In this document: piece by piece, positions 20,995 to 35,439 of the stretch
Position numbering within the stretch: the first letter of the stretch is position 1
Layout: every line of letters starts with the position of its first letter
Source of the DNA: Daphnia pulex
Taxonomy: Eukaryota; Arthropoda; Branchiopoda; Diplostraca; Daphniidae
Direction of reading: 5' to 3'
Length of the DNA: 64,000 nucleotides
NCBI RefSeq assembly: GCF_021134715.1
Contig: NC_060017.1
Span: 496,001 to 560,000, forward strand
Notes under the pieces: generated by a model
Databases searched by the model: none
Told to the model about the DNA's origin: nothing
What the model saw: the letters and a program-made list of their open reading frames with translations, nothing else
Made by a program: the position numbers and the translations under genes

Positions 20995-23900
20995 TCTCCA
21001 GCAGGCTGATGATGATGACACAGCAATTCATTTATCTTTTTCTCTCTCATCCATCCATCAGGATTACACTAATCACCTGTTGGGCTCGTCGGGATCGACT
21101 ATTTTTGTGCTGTTGCTGCTGCTACTGCTATTCCGGTTGGCCTATTTAATCGGCTGTTTTCGTCTTCATCGATAACTCACTGGGACCAGAAAAAAGAAAA
21201 GATGGTCACACATAACAGGAGATTACATTCCGGGCGAGCTGATGCTGATCCAATCAACAGTCGTGGCCATTGATTTCTCGTCTGTCCCGCGCTTGCGTCG
21301 TCCGTCCCCGACACCCAGCCAGCCAGCCAGCAGTCGAACGAAGATCCGCAGACTCTCACCCCTTTATTCTTCCTGCACTTCTTGTTATCTCACTGCCAGT
21401 GCCAGAGTGTGCACAGACAAGTAATTCCGGTAGACAGCCACACTACATTACCGCCATCAACATTGCAGGCCGGAACAGAGGAGAGAAGAATAAGAGCAAC
21501 TCTAAGCCAAATACCAAATCAAATCATCTCCCGACACTTTTCCGCTCGGCTTTTCCTCCCCCATTTGCTGATGCCTAACCCCCCCTGGAGGCTCGGCTGC
21601 TCTCTCTATATGTGTTGCCGGCCAATCTTAATGGAGAAAACAAATAAAAATGCAACTGTTGCGCTGCTAGATAGTCGGTGGCATACACTCGCAGCACTCT
21701 GTCCGTCTTCTTTCTTCTATTTCCACTCTTGTAATCCCGTTTTGTACAACAACAAGTCACAGCAGGGAGTAGACAGCAGGAGGTGCAGCTTCATCAGTAA
21801 ATCGAGCGGATGGATTGAGAAGGGACAATGTCAACTCTATTGAAAGCACAGCAGTTCCCTTTCACGGTTACACAAGAGCAACGTGTCCGTCGGTGAACAA
21901 ACGGCGAACAATGGAAGTTGTGCACTGCACACACGCAAATGAGACAAGAGCAGACTCAGGCGAGATTGGCGATAGATATGGCACGTTTCCTTCGAGTCGG
22001 ATGGAATATGTCAATATATGCATCAGTTAAGGAAGAAGGGAAACACACGACCACTGCCTACGAGTCTGGTAGAGCGACTGAACGCTCGTGGAGCGAGCTC
22101 ACCTGGGCAACCACCAACCATCACTACCATCACCACTCTGCTGCTCTCCGCTCTTTCTTATCCTTTTCTCCGAATCCCCCTTTTCCTCTCCTTTCCCTCT
22201 AGCGCTTTGACAGTGTGTGTGTGTGTGACGCAGCAGCAGGAGGAAAACCCAGCAGCAGACATCCTGCCTGCTGGATGTACTACTACACTGTAAGACTACA
22301 ATATATCTAACGCGGGCTGTTGTCTGCTGTGTGGCCCGTTTGCGCGTTGCTGCCAACCCCAAACGCACACGGAGAGAGAGAGGGAGAGAAAGATGTATAA
22401 GTGCTACTACTGGGAAACACACTGCGCTGGCTGCATGTGTAAGTGCTACTGCGTGCTGAGCCTATAGCTCATGTGGGAATTGAAACGGGCACGACGAGAG
22501 CACAGAGCACAGAGCACAGAGAGAGAGAAACATGTTGGCGGATAGAAAAAGAAGCGGTCCCTATCCATCTTCCTCCCAGATCTTTGCCGGCACGTTCACA
22601 TCGGCAACTGCACACACTGTATTGTGCGGTCGAAGAAAAAAGAAAAAAAGAAATATATAGTATAGTATGGCGCATATTTCTCACTTGGACTCTTACGGTA
22701 CATCGACTGGCCGCCGTGCCCTGCCCTTCAATAAACATCGAGGGACATGCTGCTGTGCCCGTCGACGGTCTTATTTCTAGGTAGTTACTTCGTCAAGTGT
22801 TTCTGTCGTCGCCCGCCATGTAGAAAATATAATCAAAAGCCACTGCGCTCGGCTGTTTGTCATCATCAAAGTTGCTGCAATCACGTGATGCAGTTGATGT
22901 CGGCTGAATCACGGCCAGAAGGTCGCCTTTCTATTTCAGCGCAACGAATGTTGACAAACGACGACGAGCCGAGATTCACCATCACGTCGAGCGGCACAAG
23001 ACGGGCCACGGAACATCAAAAGAGCTAGAAATGGACGGGATTTGATTTGGCCGGGGCGCTCTTGTGCGTGAGACCGTTGGATGTCGTCGACTTATTTACG
23101 TTTCCTATAAAGACGAGGACTCCAAGACGTCCATCAGAGTTTCGCTCGGTCACGGACAGGTAACAACTTTGGAACTTGTTCATTATTTCGCAGGGAGGTC
23201 TACTATAAATATACGTATACGATATATATATCGGCGTATCCGGGATGCGTCGTTGAACATCAAACGTCGCCAAAATTCTTCAAAGTTTCTAATAAGGCAG
23301 TGCGGTCTGATTGAAGAATTTCAGACCCAACGGCAGATGAGTGGATCACGTTCCAAGTGTTCAAATTACTGACGGGTAATTCGTCGAGTCTCTTTGTTAA
23401 CGCTCCACGGCAACGGTGCGTAGACGGAATGCCGATCCTGAAATCCGATTGACTGTAGCTGTTCAATACGAGAATTCTCGGGCCTCCATTGAGAGATCAA
23501 AAGAGATGCGCGGATGATGTGAGGAACGACGTCGCCTGGCGATCGAGGATCGAGATGATGATGAGGGACGAGCTTCGTCCAAGACGAAAGAGATGACGCT
23601 GATGTTTCATTCACGTGGAATGTCTCGCTGGAGGTGATGCAGCAGAAGCATCCTTCACCCTTCGCTTCCTATTACTTAGTACTTGATTTGGTTATTATTA
23701 TATGTCTAAGATGGAATAATCTAGCTACAATAGATGGCACTCGGTGAAATGCGCACTTGAGCAGTGCTCATCCATTTCCGACTTTTCTTTTTCCCCCGAC
23801 ATGCCATCCACCATCTCCTCTCAGTCCTTTGTGAACATGTTTAAGAGCCAGACCTTTCGAGTGTCAAAGACATCATCCGACGGTCATTTATAATAATATA

Positions 23901-26900
23901 TGGACTCTCTCGTGCCTCTGTCGTTATGGATGAACGCCGTCCCCCCTGAAACCTATGCGCCTCCAACGCGCTAGACGTTTCCAAGCAAGTTTAAGAGGTT
24001 AATTATACATAGTGCCGATCCGCCCCCATCCGACGGCCCAATACACTTTGATGTATGGCCCAATGTCAAACGACTGTAGTAAGAGATCATCATCTCCAAC
24101 GACGGTAGTATGCGCACACGGTCTTATATATAGGACAAGTGCTAATAGTTGGTTGACGAACGAAATCATCGCCACGATTCGCCAGATGGATGCGCCCAAG
24201 AACCATTAAAATGTTATAGCCTCATGAACTAGATATATACAAGTTCCATCAATATAAATCAAGCAAAAGGGGGGAGAGATAGACGAGTCAATTGCCCCGT
24301 CTATATTAAGCGGCCAACCGTCATTCATCACCCGGGATTCCCCAGGAGCATTCGGCAATAAACCCAACATCATTACGCAACTACTCTGAAATTATTGAGC
24401 GGATAGAGACAGCGCGTGGGATGAATGATGATAAAAAAGCCAGGGTCCTCGACTCCATCGCTCACCGGGCTGGTATGAGATGAACGCGAAAAATAATAGA
24501 CATGCGGAAAATAGTAAATGCTTGCAAAATTCGTTCCATACTGAAACTGCTGATAACGAGGAAAAGGAAAAGAATTGATGCTCTCCGCGTGTCTCGAAAT
24601 AAATATCAGAACAAAGGCAGCGGGAGCAATTGCTAGTGCGTGCGTGAGAGGTAAAAGTGGAATTATCGAGAGGGATGTATTACCACCGGGGAGCAGACGT
24701 CGCTGTATGCCGGTATACACATGGGTTTGTTGGTAAATCCGACATGTATATATCAAGGGCGGCTTTCCATATTTCGTTTTAGACAGCGCCGCAAGAGCGT
24801 ATACATAAATATACCAGCCCACAAAATAATGTTTTTTTTTTCAGATTTGCTTCTTTTCTTTTCGTTTTGGTTTGTTCTGCACGCCATTTCGGATAAGAGA
24901 TTGCCTTTTTCTCTCCGATGCTGTGCCACGGTCTCTCTTTCATCGGCTTTTTTGGGGTGTGTGTGTGTGTGTAACGCTTTTGACAGGCGGTGATTATGTA
25001 TAGCCAGCAGGGCATGCGGGAGTAGGAATAGCAAGGATTACATTTAGTTTGTTTTTTTATTCCTCGTTGGCTTTTCTTTTCCTTTCACGCGAAAATGCGA
25101 CAAAGGAACGAGTAAAAAAAAATAAAAAAGGCGAGCGATGATATAAAACGAGCGAGAATGCGCGATAGGCTGGGTGCTGCTGCCGCCACATACTCGACGA
25201 CAGCCGAGACACTGTCATCCCTTTTGGTATGGACTAAAGAGAGACGAAGCGCGTGCTGCATGTCTGGCCAACGTTTCGACACCACCAGATAAACCGGGCA
25301 GACTTCCTTCCTTCCGGTTTCGCCCGACACACACTTTTTTTTCTTTTTCCGCCAATCTTTTCACGCTCGGTCGCCCCTTTTTCAACAGCGTTGGCGGCAT
25401 GTTTAAATGTCAGATCCAATGCAGGGAACATGTGCATTGACTTGTTCTCCAGAGCAATTAACAATCAATCAAGACTCAAGACGAGTGAGGTGTGCGCTGC
25501 TTTGTGATTGAGAGGATTTGGCCGCAATTCATTACGTGATTCTATGCGGTCGGGAGGGTCGACCATGCCCTACACACAAATGCATCGACGTCTAGAGTAG
25601 TTTGATTAAGGAGCGCCGGCAATACGGTAGGATACGTATTATATGCGCTCACACCCGTGCCTGTGAGTGTGTAGTATGTGTGTACTATGTGTGTGTGTGG
25701 CGTGTATTGATTATCCCGCCCGAGTCGTCGTCCCGTTTTTCTCTCTTCTTCCTTATTCCTTTTCATTCCCTCGTCTTCCACGTCTTCTTCTTTTTCTTGC
25801 CTTGGCTATCCTGCCGGCCCGGCCGGGCCTATCTTGTTTCCAGCCAAATAAATATGACGAGGACCGAATAAAAAGAGTTTCGTTCATGCGGGACGACACA
25901 AGTTCGATCGACGATCGAATCGAATCACCTGTCAACCCACGTCTCTCAGGCTCGTCGCTCATCCAATTTACCGCGCTCGATCCGCTCGACGCTCCAGTCG
26001 ATCGACTCTCGTCGTCTCATCTCTCGTCGCCGTTCAAACGAAAACTTCTTCTAGCCATCAAAACGGACTGCTGCTGTACACACGGGCCCCTCCTCCTATT
26101 TCCTATTATGTTCTCCACTTGAAGCGGGACAGCACTCGACTTCAATTACAATCGGCATTCATTAGATATATAGACGGAATCGAATTTGGATCTAGTATGT
26201 ATTCGCAGCAGTCCTTTTTTAGATGTGATTGCATCAGTTGCTCGAACAAGAGATAAAATTGATAAAAATAGGTTACGTATAGCAGCATACACGAGTTGGA
26301 CCCGGCGGAGTTTGTTATATACGTGTGAGTAGATGGGCTGCTGTCTAAAGGCATTACACATCCGAGCTTGTATACCGAGGAGACGTCTATGCAACAACAA
26401 CGTCGTCGTCGGTTATCCGGAGAAGCAGAAGAGAATGAGCTGTGGCAAATAATAGATATACGATTTCTAAATGTCCATGCTAGTAGTGTCTGTTGTGTCT
26501 GTCTGTGCTGTGTGTGTGTACAGTAGAGGCTGGCGACCGTTGCCTATATACAGTTGAATGCTGTTGTTATCGGCGCTTTTCTATTCCGGTGTATTCCCGC
26601 CCCGAATCTATTTTTCTTTTTCTTTTGATTTCTTTTTCGAAAATATTCTTTTCCTTTTCCGTGTGTACTCCCCGGCCCGGCCCTGCGCTCTCATTCGTTT
26701 AAACATCCGCATCAGGGCCGGCACAGCAGACGGGCGGCCACACAGAGAGATGGGCGCCTATAGACTATAAGACGAGAATGTACTACTACCACAGCCAGGG
26801 AAACGGGAGCGGCGCTTATTCTATTTGAGATATAGCGTGCACACCGACGCCCCGGCCGGCACCATGCAGGTCACGGCGGAGAAAAGAACAAGACACGACG

Positions 26901-27522
26901 GATTACACGATGAAGATGGAAAAAGAGAGAAAAGAGGCGCGGCAAGAGGAGATTGGCCGCTTGGGCAATTGCCGGTCAATTCGGCATTTGCTCAGCAGCT
27001 GCCCAAAAGAGCCCAAGGAATGAAAGATGCTCTCCTGTTCTGTGTCGACTGCCAAACAAAAAAAAAAAATAAAATAAAAATAAAAAGAGAAATGCCGGCC
27101 ATTGTGTTTGGCCACAGCCAGTTCCCCCCATCGCGCACGGGAGAGAGAAGAATATAAGGAGCGGAGAAGCGATCGACCGATATAGGCTATATAGCATGAG
27201 AAGCGACGGTGATGGTCGATGGCGACCAAACACTTGACGCCAAAGTGGGCTGACTTGGCTTCGACGTCCCAACATCTTTGCCAACAACAAAGTGGCGAAA
27301 ATAGCCGTTTCCATCCTCCTCCCGACTCCCGACTCTCGAGATTTGTTATTCGGCTGGCGAGGCAGATGAGATTATTCAAATCAATTCAAATGACGCGCCA
27401 CTGATTCGTAGTGTTTCCTATGCGGATTCGTGTGTCGTACAACTGCTGCCGCTGAAACATAATACAAGAGAGAGAGACGACCAGCAGCAGCAGCAGCAGC
27501 AGGTCAATGGTGAAAATCTTAC
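20995..27522. other. Intron/promoter stretch between modules B and C
   Basis: No supported gene. Contains microsatellites ((GT)n at 22213-22227 and about 24958-24971) and CT-, GA- and T-rich tracts. The part just above 20994 should hold the promoter and leader of module C, but no convincing TATA box or leader intron could be fixed. Confidence 0.45.
27482..27502. repeat. (CAG)7 trinucleotide repeat
   Basis: Seven CAG units immediately beyond the module B donor. In the unspliced minus-strand frame they read as Leu codons. Confidence 0.85.
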
Positions 27523-28960
27523 CGAGATCGTCAATGTGAGTGGCCAGTCGGAGTGTGACGGTGACCATCAGGATGGAGAGGACGAGCAGAAAGGCGCCCA
27601 CCGTGGCGATGACGGAAATGGTACGACGTCGACGACGCCCTTCTGGTGAATTGTCGTCTTCATCCTCCGGTTCCGGCACCAGTTGCCCGCCCCCTTCTTT
27701 GCCGCTCGGCGACAGCAGGAAAATGGCCGAGGCTTTGGACGTCGACGCCCGCCGACGCTGTTCCCGGTGGAAGCTGACGGCGTCCGAGCCCAGCGGCAGC
27801 AGAGTGTCGGCGTCTACCGCGGCGCCGGCGAGTCGGTGGCTGGAGGGACGTCGTCCGCCGGAATCGGCCATCATCACTTTCAAATACGCCGAATCCGTCA
27901 GCGACGAATTGCGTCGCGAGGACGGGCCGCTCACGGCCGCCATGCCGGCCGTGTTCATGGCTTGGCTGACGGCGTCCACTGAGCCTCGGCTGGAACGAGG
28001 CCGTTGCGGATTCTCCAATTCCAGTTGCTGACCCGCCGTCGATCCCCGCGGAGTCCCGTTGATTCGCTTGTTATTATTCCGCCCACTGGTGGCCACGACC
28101 GGCCCCGAAATGGAATTCTTCTTGTTGCTGGGCAGCTGCTGCTGCGACTGTTTGTTCTGGTAACGAGCAACGGCCTGTCCAGTCAGCGATTCGGCCTGGG
28201 CAGACGCTCTCCGCCGATAATGTTGTTGCAGTTTCCTCTGCTGCTGTTGTTGTTGTTGGGCCGGCGATTTGAGAGGAAGAGGAGCCGGATGATTGTCGGA
28301 ACATTCGGTCGCTTGTTCCGTCATCCGCTCGGAGGCGACCAGCTGGGCAGAAATGTTGGTGTAGGCGATTCTCAGGTCTTCGTGGCTGTAGCGTCTGGTG
28401 GTTGTGGCCTTGCCCTTGGCCGACTGGCCGTCGTCGTCCGCTATCGAAGGCGAAAGCGACTCCTGGTTCTCATCCAGCAGTTGGAGTTGGAGCCCGCTGC
28501 TGGAAATGCTGGACGGCGTCATACTCGGCCGCTTCCGCTGGTCCCAGATCCGCTGCGCTTCCCTCAAGAGTTCGATGGCCGCAACGGCTTCCGGCTCTCC
28601 GGATAAGTACGCCACCAGGATCTCGGGCGGCGGCGGCTGTTGTTGCTGTTCGCCCAGCGGCAAAAGTTGGACCGTCCGCCCGTCGTCGATCGAGTGCCTG
28701 TGACTTTGTCCCACAAAGATGAGAGACGGTTGCTGCTGGTGCAGCTCAAGTTCACGTTCTTCGTCGGCATTGTCGCCCTCTTTGTTGTTGTCTGGCAACA
28801 ACCTCACGTCGTCGCTATTCGGAGCCAAACACGTCGAAGACCCGGCCATGCCTTTGCCCTCGACGACAATGTTGACGTCATCGTTCGTCATTGTCGGTTG
28901 CCCACTTGTCACCTGGGCGTGGGTTCCTGCTGCTGCCTCATTCGAATCCCGATCGTCCAT
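27523..28960 (-). CDS. Module B: alternative first coding exon, single-pass membrane protein
   Basis: ATG 28960-28958 (AAACATGG, strong context) opens 479 codons plus one base. The cytoplasmic region is rich in Ser, Gln, Asp and Arg, with QQQQQQQ and GEQQQQPPPPE stretches and many Arg-x-x-Ser sites that could be kinase targets (inference). Near residue 440 come SPEGRRRRR and a helix (TISVIATVGAFLLVLSILMV) followed by TVTLRLATHIDDLG. The donor is G|GTAAGATTTT at 27523/27522, phase 1. If unspliced, the frame continues 45 codons to a stop at 27386, adding a second hydrophobic, Leu-rich segment partly encoded by the CAG repeat. I take the splice as the normal path because donor and phase match module C. 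Confidence 0.8.
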
Positions 28961-31900
28961 GTTTAGTCTCAATTTCCCTCGGCCAATCCTTTTGACTTCT
29001 TCTGCTTCTTTCGCCACGATTCAATCAGCGTCAATTAGTTGTTTCATCACATCAGTCAAATGATTATTATTGCCAACCACTGACGACGGCCAAACGGCAA
29101 TTGGATTTTGCTCGTCTTATATTCGCAGCCTAGGAGAAGAGCAGCAGCCGATCACTGCCTTGTTGGTAATATCCACCAATTATTTAGAGTTTGTTATTCA
29201 CGAAGCACTTGGCAGCTGACGATGACGAAAGGAGGGGCAACAGTGCAGTGGACAGCCAGCAGCAGCAGTGAAAAGGTCAACCGTCGTCTAATAATCGCCG
29301 TGATGGCCGTGGTGTATAGAAAGTACACGGTCACAGGTCTTTTGATAGGCAACGATGAAAGTTTTTCTTTGGCACACGCTCGGCGAGTGTGGTCTGTTCG
29401 GCGGAGCAGCGATGGAGAATTCAAACTGGAGACCACCGTCTCAGAGCAACGACTGCCGGTTGTGGAACCAATAGGGTAGAGGACGCCGCTGATGGGTAGG
29501 AAAGTTAGAGGGGAAGGAGGGAAGAAGGAGCAAGAAGAAGAAGAAAAGGAGGGAGAAAAATATAGAAGTTTTTCTTTTTTCTTTTCTTTTTTCTTTTTTT
29601 TCTTTTCTGGCAACCAGTCAGTGCCAATCGTATAGTGGCCTACGTTTTATATCAGCATCAGCCCCACACACACATATAGACAGAGAGAGGAGAGCCTTTA
29701 CAGAGTTGCAGTAGTCGATCACATCCATCGCCCGTACAGCATATTTGTAGTCGAGAGGGGAAAAAAAGGGAGAAATCGTTCAAGGAAAGAGAGTCTCTTT
29801 CTTTTCTTGTTCGTTTTTATCGGGAGAAAGAAAGAGAGAGAGAGAGAGAGAGAAGATAGTCGCCGATTCTATCACGGCGTTGAAAAGGAGATTCCCGGCT
29901 GACGGACAGACGGGCGGCCAGCAGAAAAGAGAGTCAGTAGAAAGATCTACACGGTGGCGCAGAGTGACAGAGAGCGATGGCCGTATATTTTGAAGAAAGA
30001 GAGAGACTATGCACTGCTGCAGCAAAGAGAACAAGACAAAGTAAATATTCGAGAGCCAACCCCCCCCCCCCCTTCTCCTTCATCTCGTGTTTTTTACCAA
30101 CTCACCCCCCTTTGGCGCGGAATGGAACCGGAAGAGGCCTGATATGGGCTATCCGATAATACGCCCGTGTCTATATATTCTTCATTCTTCTTCTTCAAGT
30201 CTATTTGACGATTTTTCTCTTTACCATCGCATCGAGAGCGTGGAAATATCAAGGAGGGTTGGGGGGAATCAAAGGCCGTGCGGCGCAGGAGCTTTAGCGC
30301 AGGATCTTGTCGTGGCCAAGTCGCCAAAGAAGAGCAATTGGTACACACCGTGTCTACTATCCTATATAGTGTGTGTGTGTGTTATAGGTCGAGACCTAAA
30401 TGCAAGTTGGCGGATGACATGACATGCAGCAGTCATGGTCTATGCGGTGGAATATATATTGGCTCATATGCATCTCTAATTTTCGCGGAGAGACGAGCGC
30501 CGCCGCCGTGTATACTCTATAGCGTGCGGTTAGACGTATAAAGTCAGCCAGTGTCGTCGTCGTCGTATATCATTATCCTAGCTAGCTCGCACAGTGGCAA
30601 TTCCCCGGCAGGTCGTCGTCCTCATCAAACCATCACGACACGATCCAATGTATCACACACAAATTCTCATCAATGGCCTGACGCCACACACACCAACGAG
30701 ATATGTTGCCCGCAATGATTCGACATAGCTAATGTTGTGTGCTATTATTTATTCTGCGTCATATTGCTATTGGAGGGCGGATCCTTTTTTCTTTGTTTTC
30801 TTTTTTTGCGCACGCGGATCTATTTGGATCAAGATCCTTAACTTTTCTCTATACACCCCGCTGGAATGTTGTGATATGAAAACATCTTTCGTGTCGCTTT
30901 TCTTTTCTCCTCCCCTTTTTTTGTCTTAGGCCAGCAGCGCCACAGTAAATGGCCAACACTTTCCGGGTCTACTTTTCTTTTAATGGTGGCGCCCAGCTAT
31001 AAGTCCGCGCAGCAGCAGAGTCTTAAATAGACGATTCTTCTCCGGATTTGGGGATCTGCCGGGCATTCAAGTGGAAAGCCTCGTGTGGGTTGGAGCGGCG
31101 GACGATGGCCGTGCGTCACTTTTGATTATTAGACGTCACAGTTCGTTTGGGGCACAGGGGCCTGTGAGGATCGGCGCCAAGCTTCTTACTACACGCCGTC
31201 TTGCTATAGGGAGAAGGCAGCATTTTGATTTGGCTTTCTCAATATGCAACACTAGTGGCCATTCGAAGAGGCCGCCAAATTCAGAAAATGATCTAAAGAT
31301 GACGGGAGGAATTCAATTAAAGGAGGGAGACGAGTTTGGCATCGTCGACTCGGCCGGTCTTTTGTTTCATGTTGACAAGAAGATGAGACTTGATGATGAA
31401 GATGTAATCCACAATGATTACGGAGCCAGAAATAAGCCGACGGCAACATAATGGGCTCATGCTGGTACTTATAGGTAGGACATCGGCCGCGCCGTATATA
31501 CTCTAATATCTCTTATCATCAATCATTAAAGACTGTCTCTTTCCAGCCTCTGTCTTTTTTTATGCCATTAGGATGGGCTGCTGTGCCCGGCAGCTCAGCT
31601 TCGCATCGGCTACTAAATAATAACAACGCTCATACATATACGGACCGCTCTTTTTGCTAGAGGTCGGCTTCATCATGATATTATGTTGCCCAATTACTCG
31701 CCATGGCGAGTTGGCCGCCTCTTTATCGGCTTTGAAATTTGATTTGCTGGTCAGAGAAAAATCAATACACTATAGGCAATATATTATAACAAAATGACAT
31801 AGATCTTAGCCCTATGTTTTCGACTGGAATTGTATCCCAGCCTAATAATGTTATTGCATCCGTTTGATGTATTTTCCAGCGCAATCATAGGCTATAGGGT

Positions 31901-34900
31901 TCATCCCATTATCCTGTATGGGATAAGAGTTGTTGGGATTAATCTCAGGCTCAGTCCAATTCTTACGATCTAACTTAGTCACGCTGTGTCTGCTATCAAC
32001 ACAGATCAACCAATCACGCGTGAACAAGTTTTCCGGTTGGTTTCTCCGACACGTAATGATCGGTCAGGACAGTATATATGTACAGGAAGGAGAGTATATA
32101 GTCAATGGACAACGGGGAACCCTAGTGAGCAGCACAGTCATCACCAAATAGAGAGAAACATATTAAAGACTCACGGGGTAAGGCTATTTAGATTTCGTTC
32201 GTTGTAAATGCATAATGGCTTTCGCTCTGTCCTTTGACAATGGGATACGGAAATAACAGGAAAAGTGAACGAATAGGAACCGAGGCTGCTGCATGAATAT
32301 ATTAACGTGAGATAACCAATTCAGTCCGACTTTGACCTCACATGTAGCCATAGCTAAACGGACGTATACGGTACACGCAATTTAAAATATGCATTACGAA
32401 AAGTGGTGCGATATGTAACTTGCTACATACGAAGATTACCATGAAAAGTTTCTGGTGTGACTTTGTAATTAGCGCCAACGTGTTAGAGACCCTGACAATG
32501 GAAGTGCATCACTATCATCTCATTTTTTCGATCTAATAACGCGGAATAAAAACTCCGCCGACCAGAATGGGAAATGAGGCAGCAGCGGGTTGACGTTAGC
32601 ATCCCTGTTGAGTCATCATCTATGCATTTGACAATTTGACATGGACTTTTACTTGCGTGCACATTAAAATATAAGTTTGCGGGGAGTTCTTTATATTCCC
32701 GGTTATATAGTTCCCAAGGGTTTAGAATCTCGGGCCGATATTGGCCAGCATTGAGATCCATTATTAGCGGGTAAACTCTATTTATTTATTTAATATTTGC
32801 CAGCCGCAAACATCGCTCGATTGACGACATGCGCATATAGTTCACGATAAAACCAAGTCGACATCGTCGAGTCCCTGTTTGGCCTGAATTTTACACAGCG
32901 AATGATCGTAGGCTGCATTACAGAGTGGCACAGTGGCACACAACTACTATTTGCCACGGCAACAGCATCCGACAGAGTCTTTTCTCGGAAACGATCGAAT
33001 CAGCACAGGAAACTAGACACACAGCCCCCGTCTACAACGAACAAACGAATTTTGTATTTTAAATCCGCTAAGTGCTTGTCGATAGATATTGTTTGATTCC
33101 CAAACTTAACCATCTGTAGAAAAGAACACTGTACATGTAATAGGCCAACGGCACAGTAGTGAACTATTTAATTTGATCGATCATTTTATAACAAGCCCGC
33201 ATATAGTCTATACATGAGTTGCGGATTTATTATACACGTTTAGATGATAGCAAACAAGAACGCATCCCGCTTTTCTTCTCTAATTTTCTGCCGTGGCCTC
33301 AGGCAAATAAGAGAACAACGTTCCTCACGGTTCCTCATAAATGTGAAATAGATTTCGTCTTTACGACCAATCTTTGTAGTATTATTGTTAATGTTCTGTT
33401 TTCGCTGGCATATTTGAGAGTTTCTACTTATTACACAGTAGGCATAAAGATATATTTGTGTCCGTGTGTGTACGGAGAATCAGACTGGACGGGCGTGACA
33501 TTGGCCGATCAAACATGCTGCCAAGTCTTATTAGTGTCGGCGATGATAAATATCTCTGATGTAAGCTAGACTGCGGTGTATTATGTTCATGTTGTGTGCT
33601 GATGGTACCCCGGTGCAAGTACAAAAGATATATATGTGGTGACGACGACGAATACGCGGACACATTCAACTTTTCAGTTGGAATGATGGTCTGCCGGGCA
33701 CGACGCCAACCCAAACCATCACTCTCCTGCGTTGAAAATCTAAAGAGTTGCAACACCATTTTCGAAACACGCCAAATAAGGTTTGAGATTTTTCTTCAAG
33801 ATGGCCCTGGATAAGAACTACTGCCGGAATGATTTGGAGGGTGGAGTTGGGAGGGGGGGAGGGGAGGAGGGTAGGAGGAGCTTCTGACCTGATAAAAATC
33901 GATTCTTCTTGGTCATCGTTGGTCACTAACATCGCGTCGAAAGTTCTATGTAGATGCTATATAGGGACCGGGACCATCCCATGATGTTCATTTCGTCCAC
34001 AGATTGGCGCCTAGCAACAATTTTAAAATAGTCTTCAAAGGCACGATGATTGGAACTGGAAATCGCAATGAATGTCCTTGTGAATATTATGGCAAATCAT
34101 ATCACATCAGACGAAACGCGGAAACTTTTAATACGATCTTGCGCCCAGTAATCTCTTCCCTGATGGAAGAACTCGTTTTCTTAAAAATATAATAACCTTT
34201 GGTCATCCAACTCCGTTCTCAGTTAAAACCAAAAAAAAAAAAAAAAAACGTGGCAATCATCAGCGGACTGTAGGCTATAATGAGCAACAAGGTTAGCAAT
34301 CAATCATCACATATAATATGAAATATACTATTCAACTAATTCGAACTAATTATAGTGAAAAACTTGACCTTGCACAATTCCGTTTCGTAAATATTTACAT
34401 TTTCTCTCAATATAATATAGCTAATGGCTAATGCGTGCGTGGTGTGGTGATTGACTTCTTCTATACTGCTGTGATTGTTTGGCGCAATCCTAGTAGCCTA
34501 GTATCAATAAATAACAAACACAAAACTGGACATTTATTTTATTTTTTTAATTTCGTTACGTTGTGTTGTTCATATTGAAGCGTGCCTGATTCGAAACTGC
34601 TGCTGGATTTAATAGGATTTACGGATTCTTACAATTGAGGAAATAAAAACGGCAAAGTTTGTCAATGCAATGTCACTTATTATTCTAGAACTTGGGTACA
34701 TCGACCTGATGGAAGAACTCGTTTTCTTAAAAATACAACCTTCGGTCATCCAACTCCAGATCACCATCCATTAACAAACGCGTTTTTACATCTTTTATAG
34801 AGCGAAGGACGAACGTGGATCAGGACCCAGCAACAAACCCATCAGCGAAGTTCAAGTCTACTTGTTAATCATTCGAGACAGATGGAATGCAAGGTTTAAA

Positions 34901-35326
34901 ATTCAAAACTTATTTCCTTATTTGAAAATATATTTCAAACTCGTGTACGAAAATAAAATAGCGCCCTATACTGTATATACAACCGACAAGCAGATAATGA
35001 ACGTGAAGTTCGCTGCTTTCGACATTCCGTGCTGCTGGACTCATTTTGCGTCGGTCTAATTGGCAATGACCGATTCGTTGATGGCAACATCAACGCATTT
35101 TGGAGTGACCTTGATTGGCGGCAGCTAGAAGGCAGCAACACTCTTGGTAAAATGGAAGAATATAAACAAGAGAAGGACGAACACTTGGTAGCTATTTCAG
35201 GTTCATTGTTTTGTGAATTAATCATGCCTCATGTTAGAGGTCAGTGAGGGCTATCTCAGCGAGCTCGCATAGCAACATCTTCAAATAATACTGGTTCCTT
35301 GCCTGTGCCAAGCTATTCGGGCAGCG
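28961..35326. other. Intron/promoter stretch between module A and module B, distal part
   Basis: No supported gene. A (GA)n tract lies at about 29836-29852. A minus-strand TATAAAA motif at about 29646-29652, 0.7 kb above the module B ATG, is a candidate core promoter element. A 126-codon + frame at 31071-31451 starts at GTG and shows no family features. Confidence 0.4.
34162..34218 (+). repeat. Short dispersed repeat, copy 1
   Basis: CCTGATGGAAGAACTCG followed by TTTTCTTAAAAAT and GGTCATCCAACTCC. The same start and end occur at about 34707 and 38656. It is followed at 34231-34248 by an 18-base poly(A) run. Confidence 0.7.
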
Positions 35327-35370
35327 TATAAATACCGATCGCTTTTACAAATTTCGGTAGACATTCAGTT
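35327..35370 (+). promoter_or_regulatory. Candidate core promoter of the small secreted-protein gene
   Basis: TATAAATA at 35327-35334 and an arthropod-initiator-like TCAGTT at 35365-35370, with the ATG at 35440. Spacing from TATA to the initiator A is about 40, slightly longer than usual, so the exact start point is uncertain. Confidence 0.5.
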
Positions 35371-35439
35371 TCACCTCGGCTGATTTGAAGTTGCACTCCT
35401 GATTGCTCTTGGTTGTATAGAATTGAGAATTCATTCAAC

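Noticed and set aside
27540..28606. Long + strand frames opposite module B
   Set aside because: Antisense shadows of a GC-biased coding exon on the minus strand.
31071..31451. 126-codon + frame
   Set aside because: Starts at GTG, has no splice partner or recognisable domain, and is in intronic DNA.
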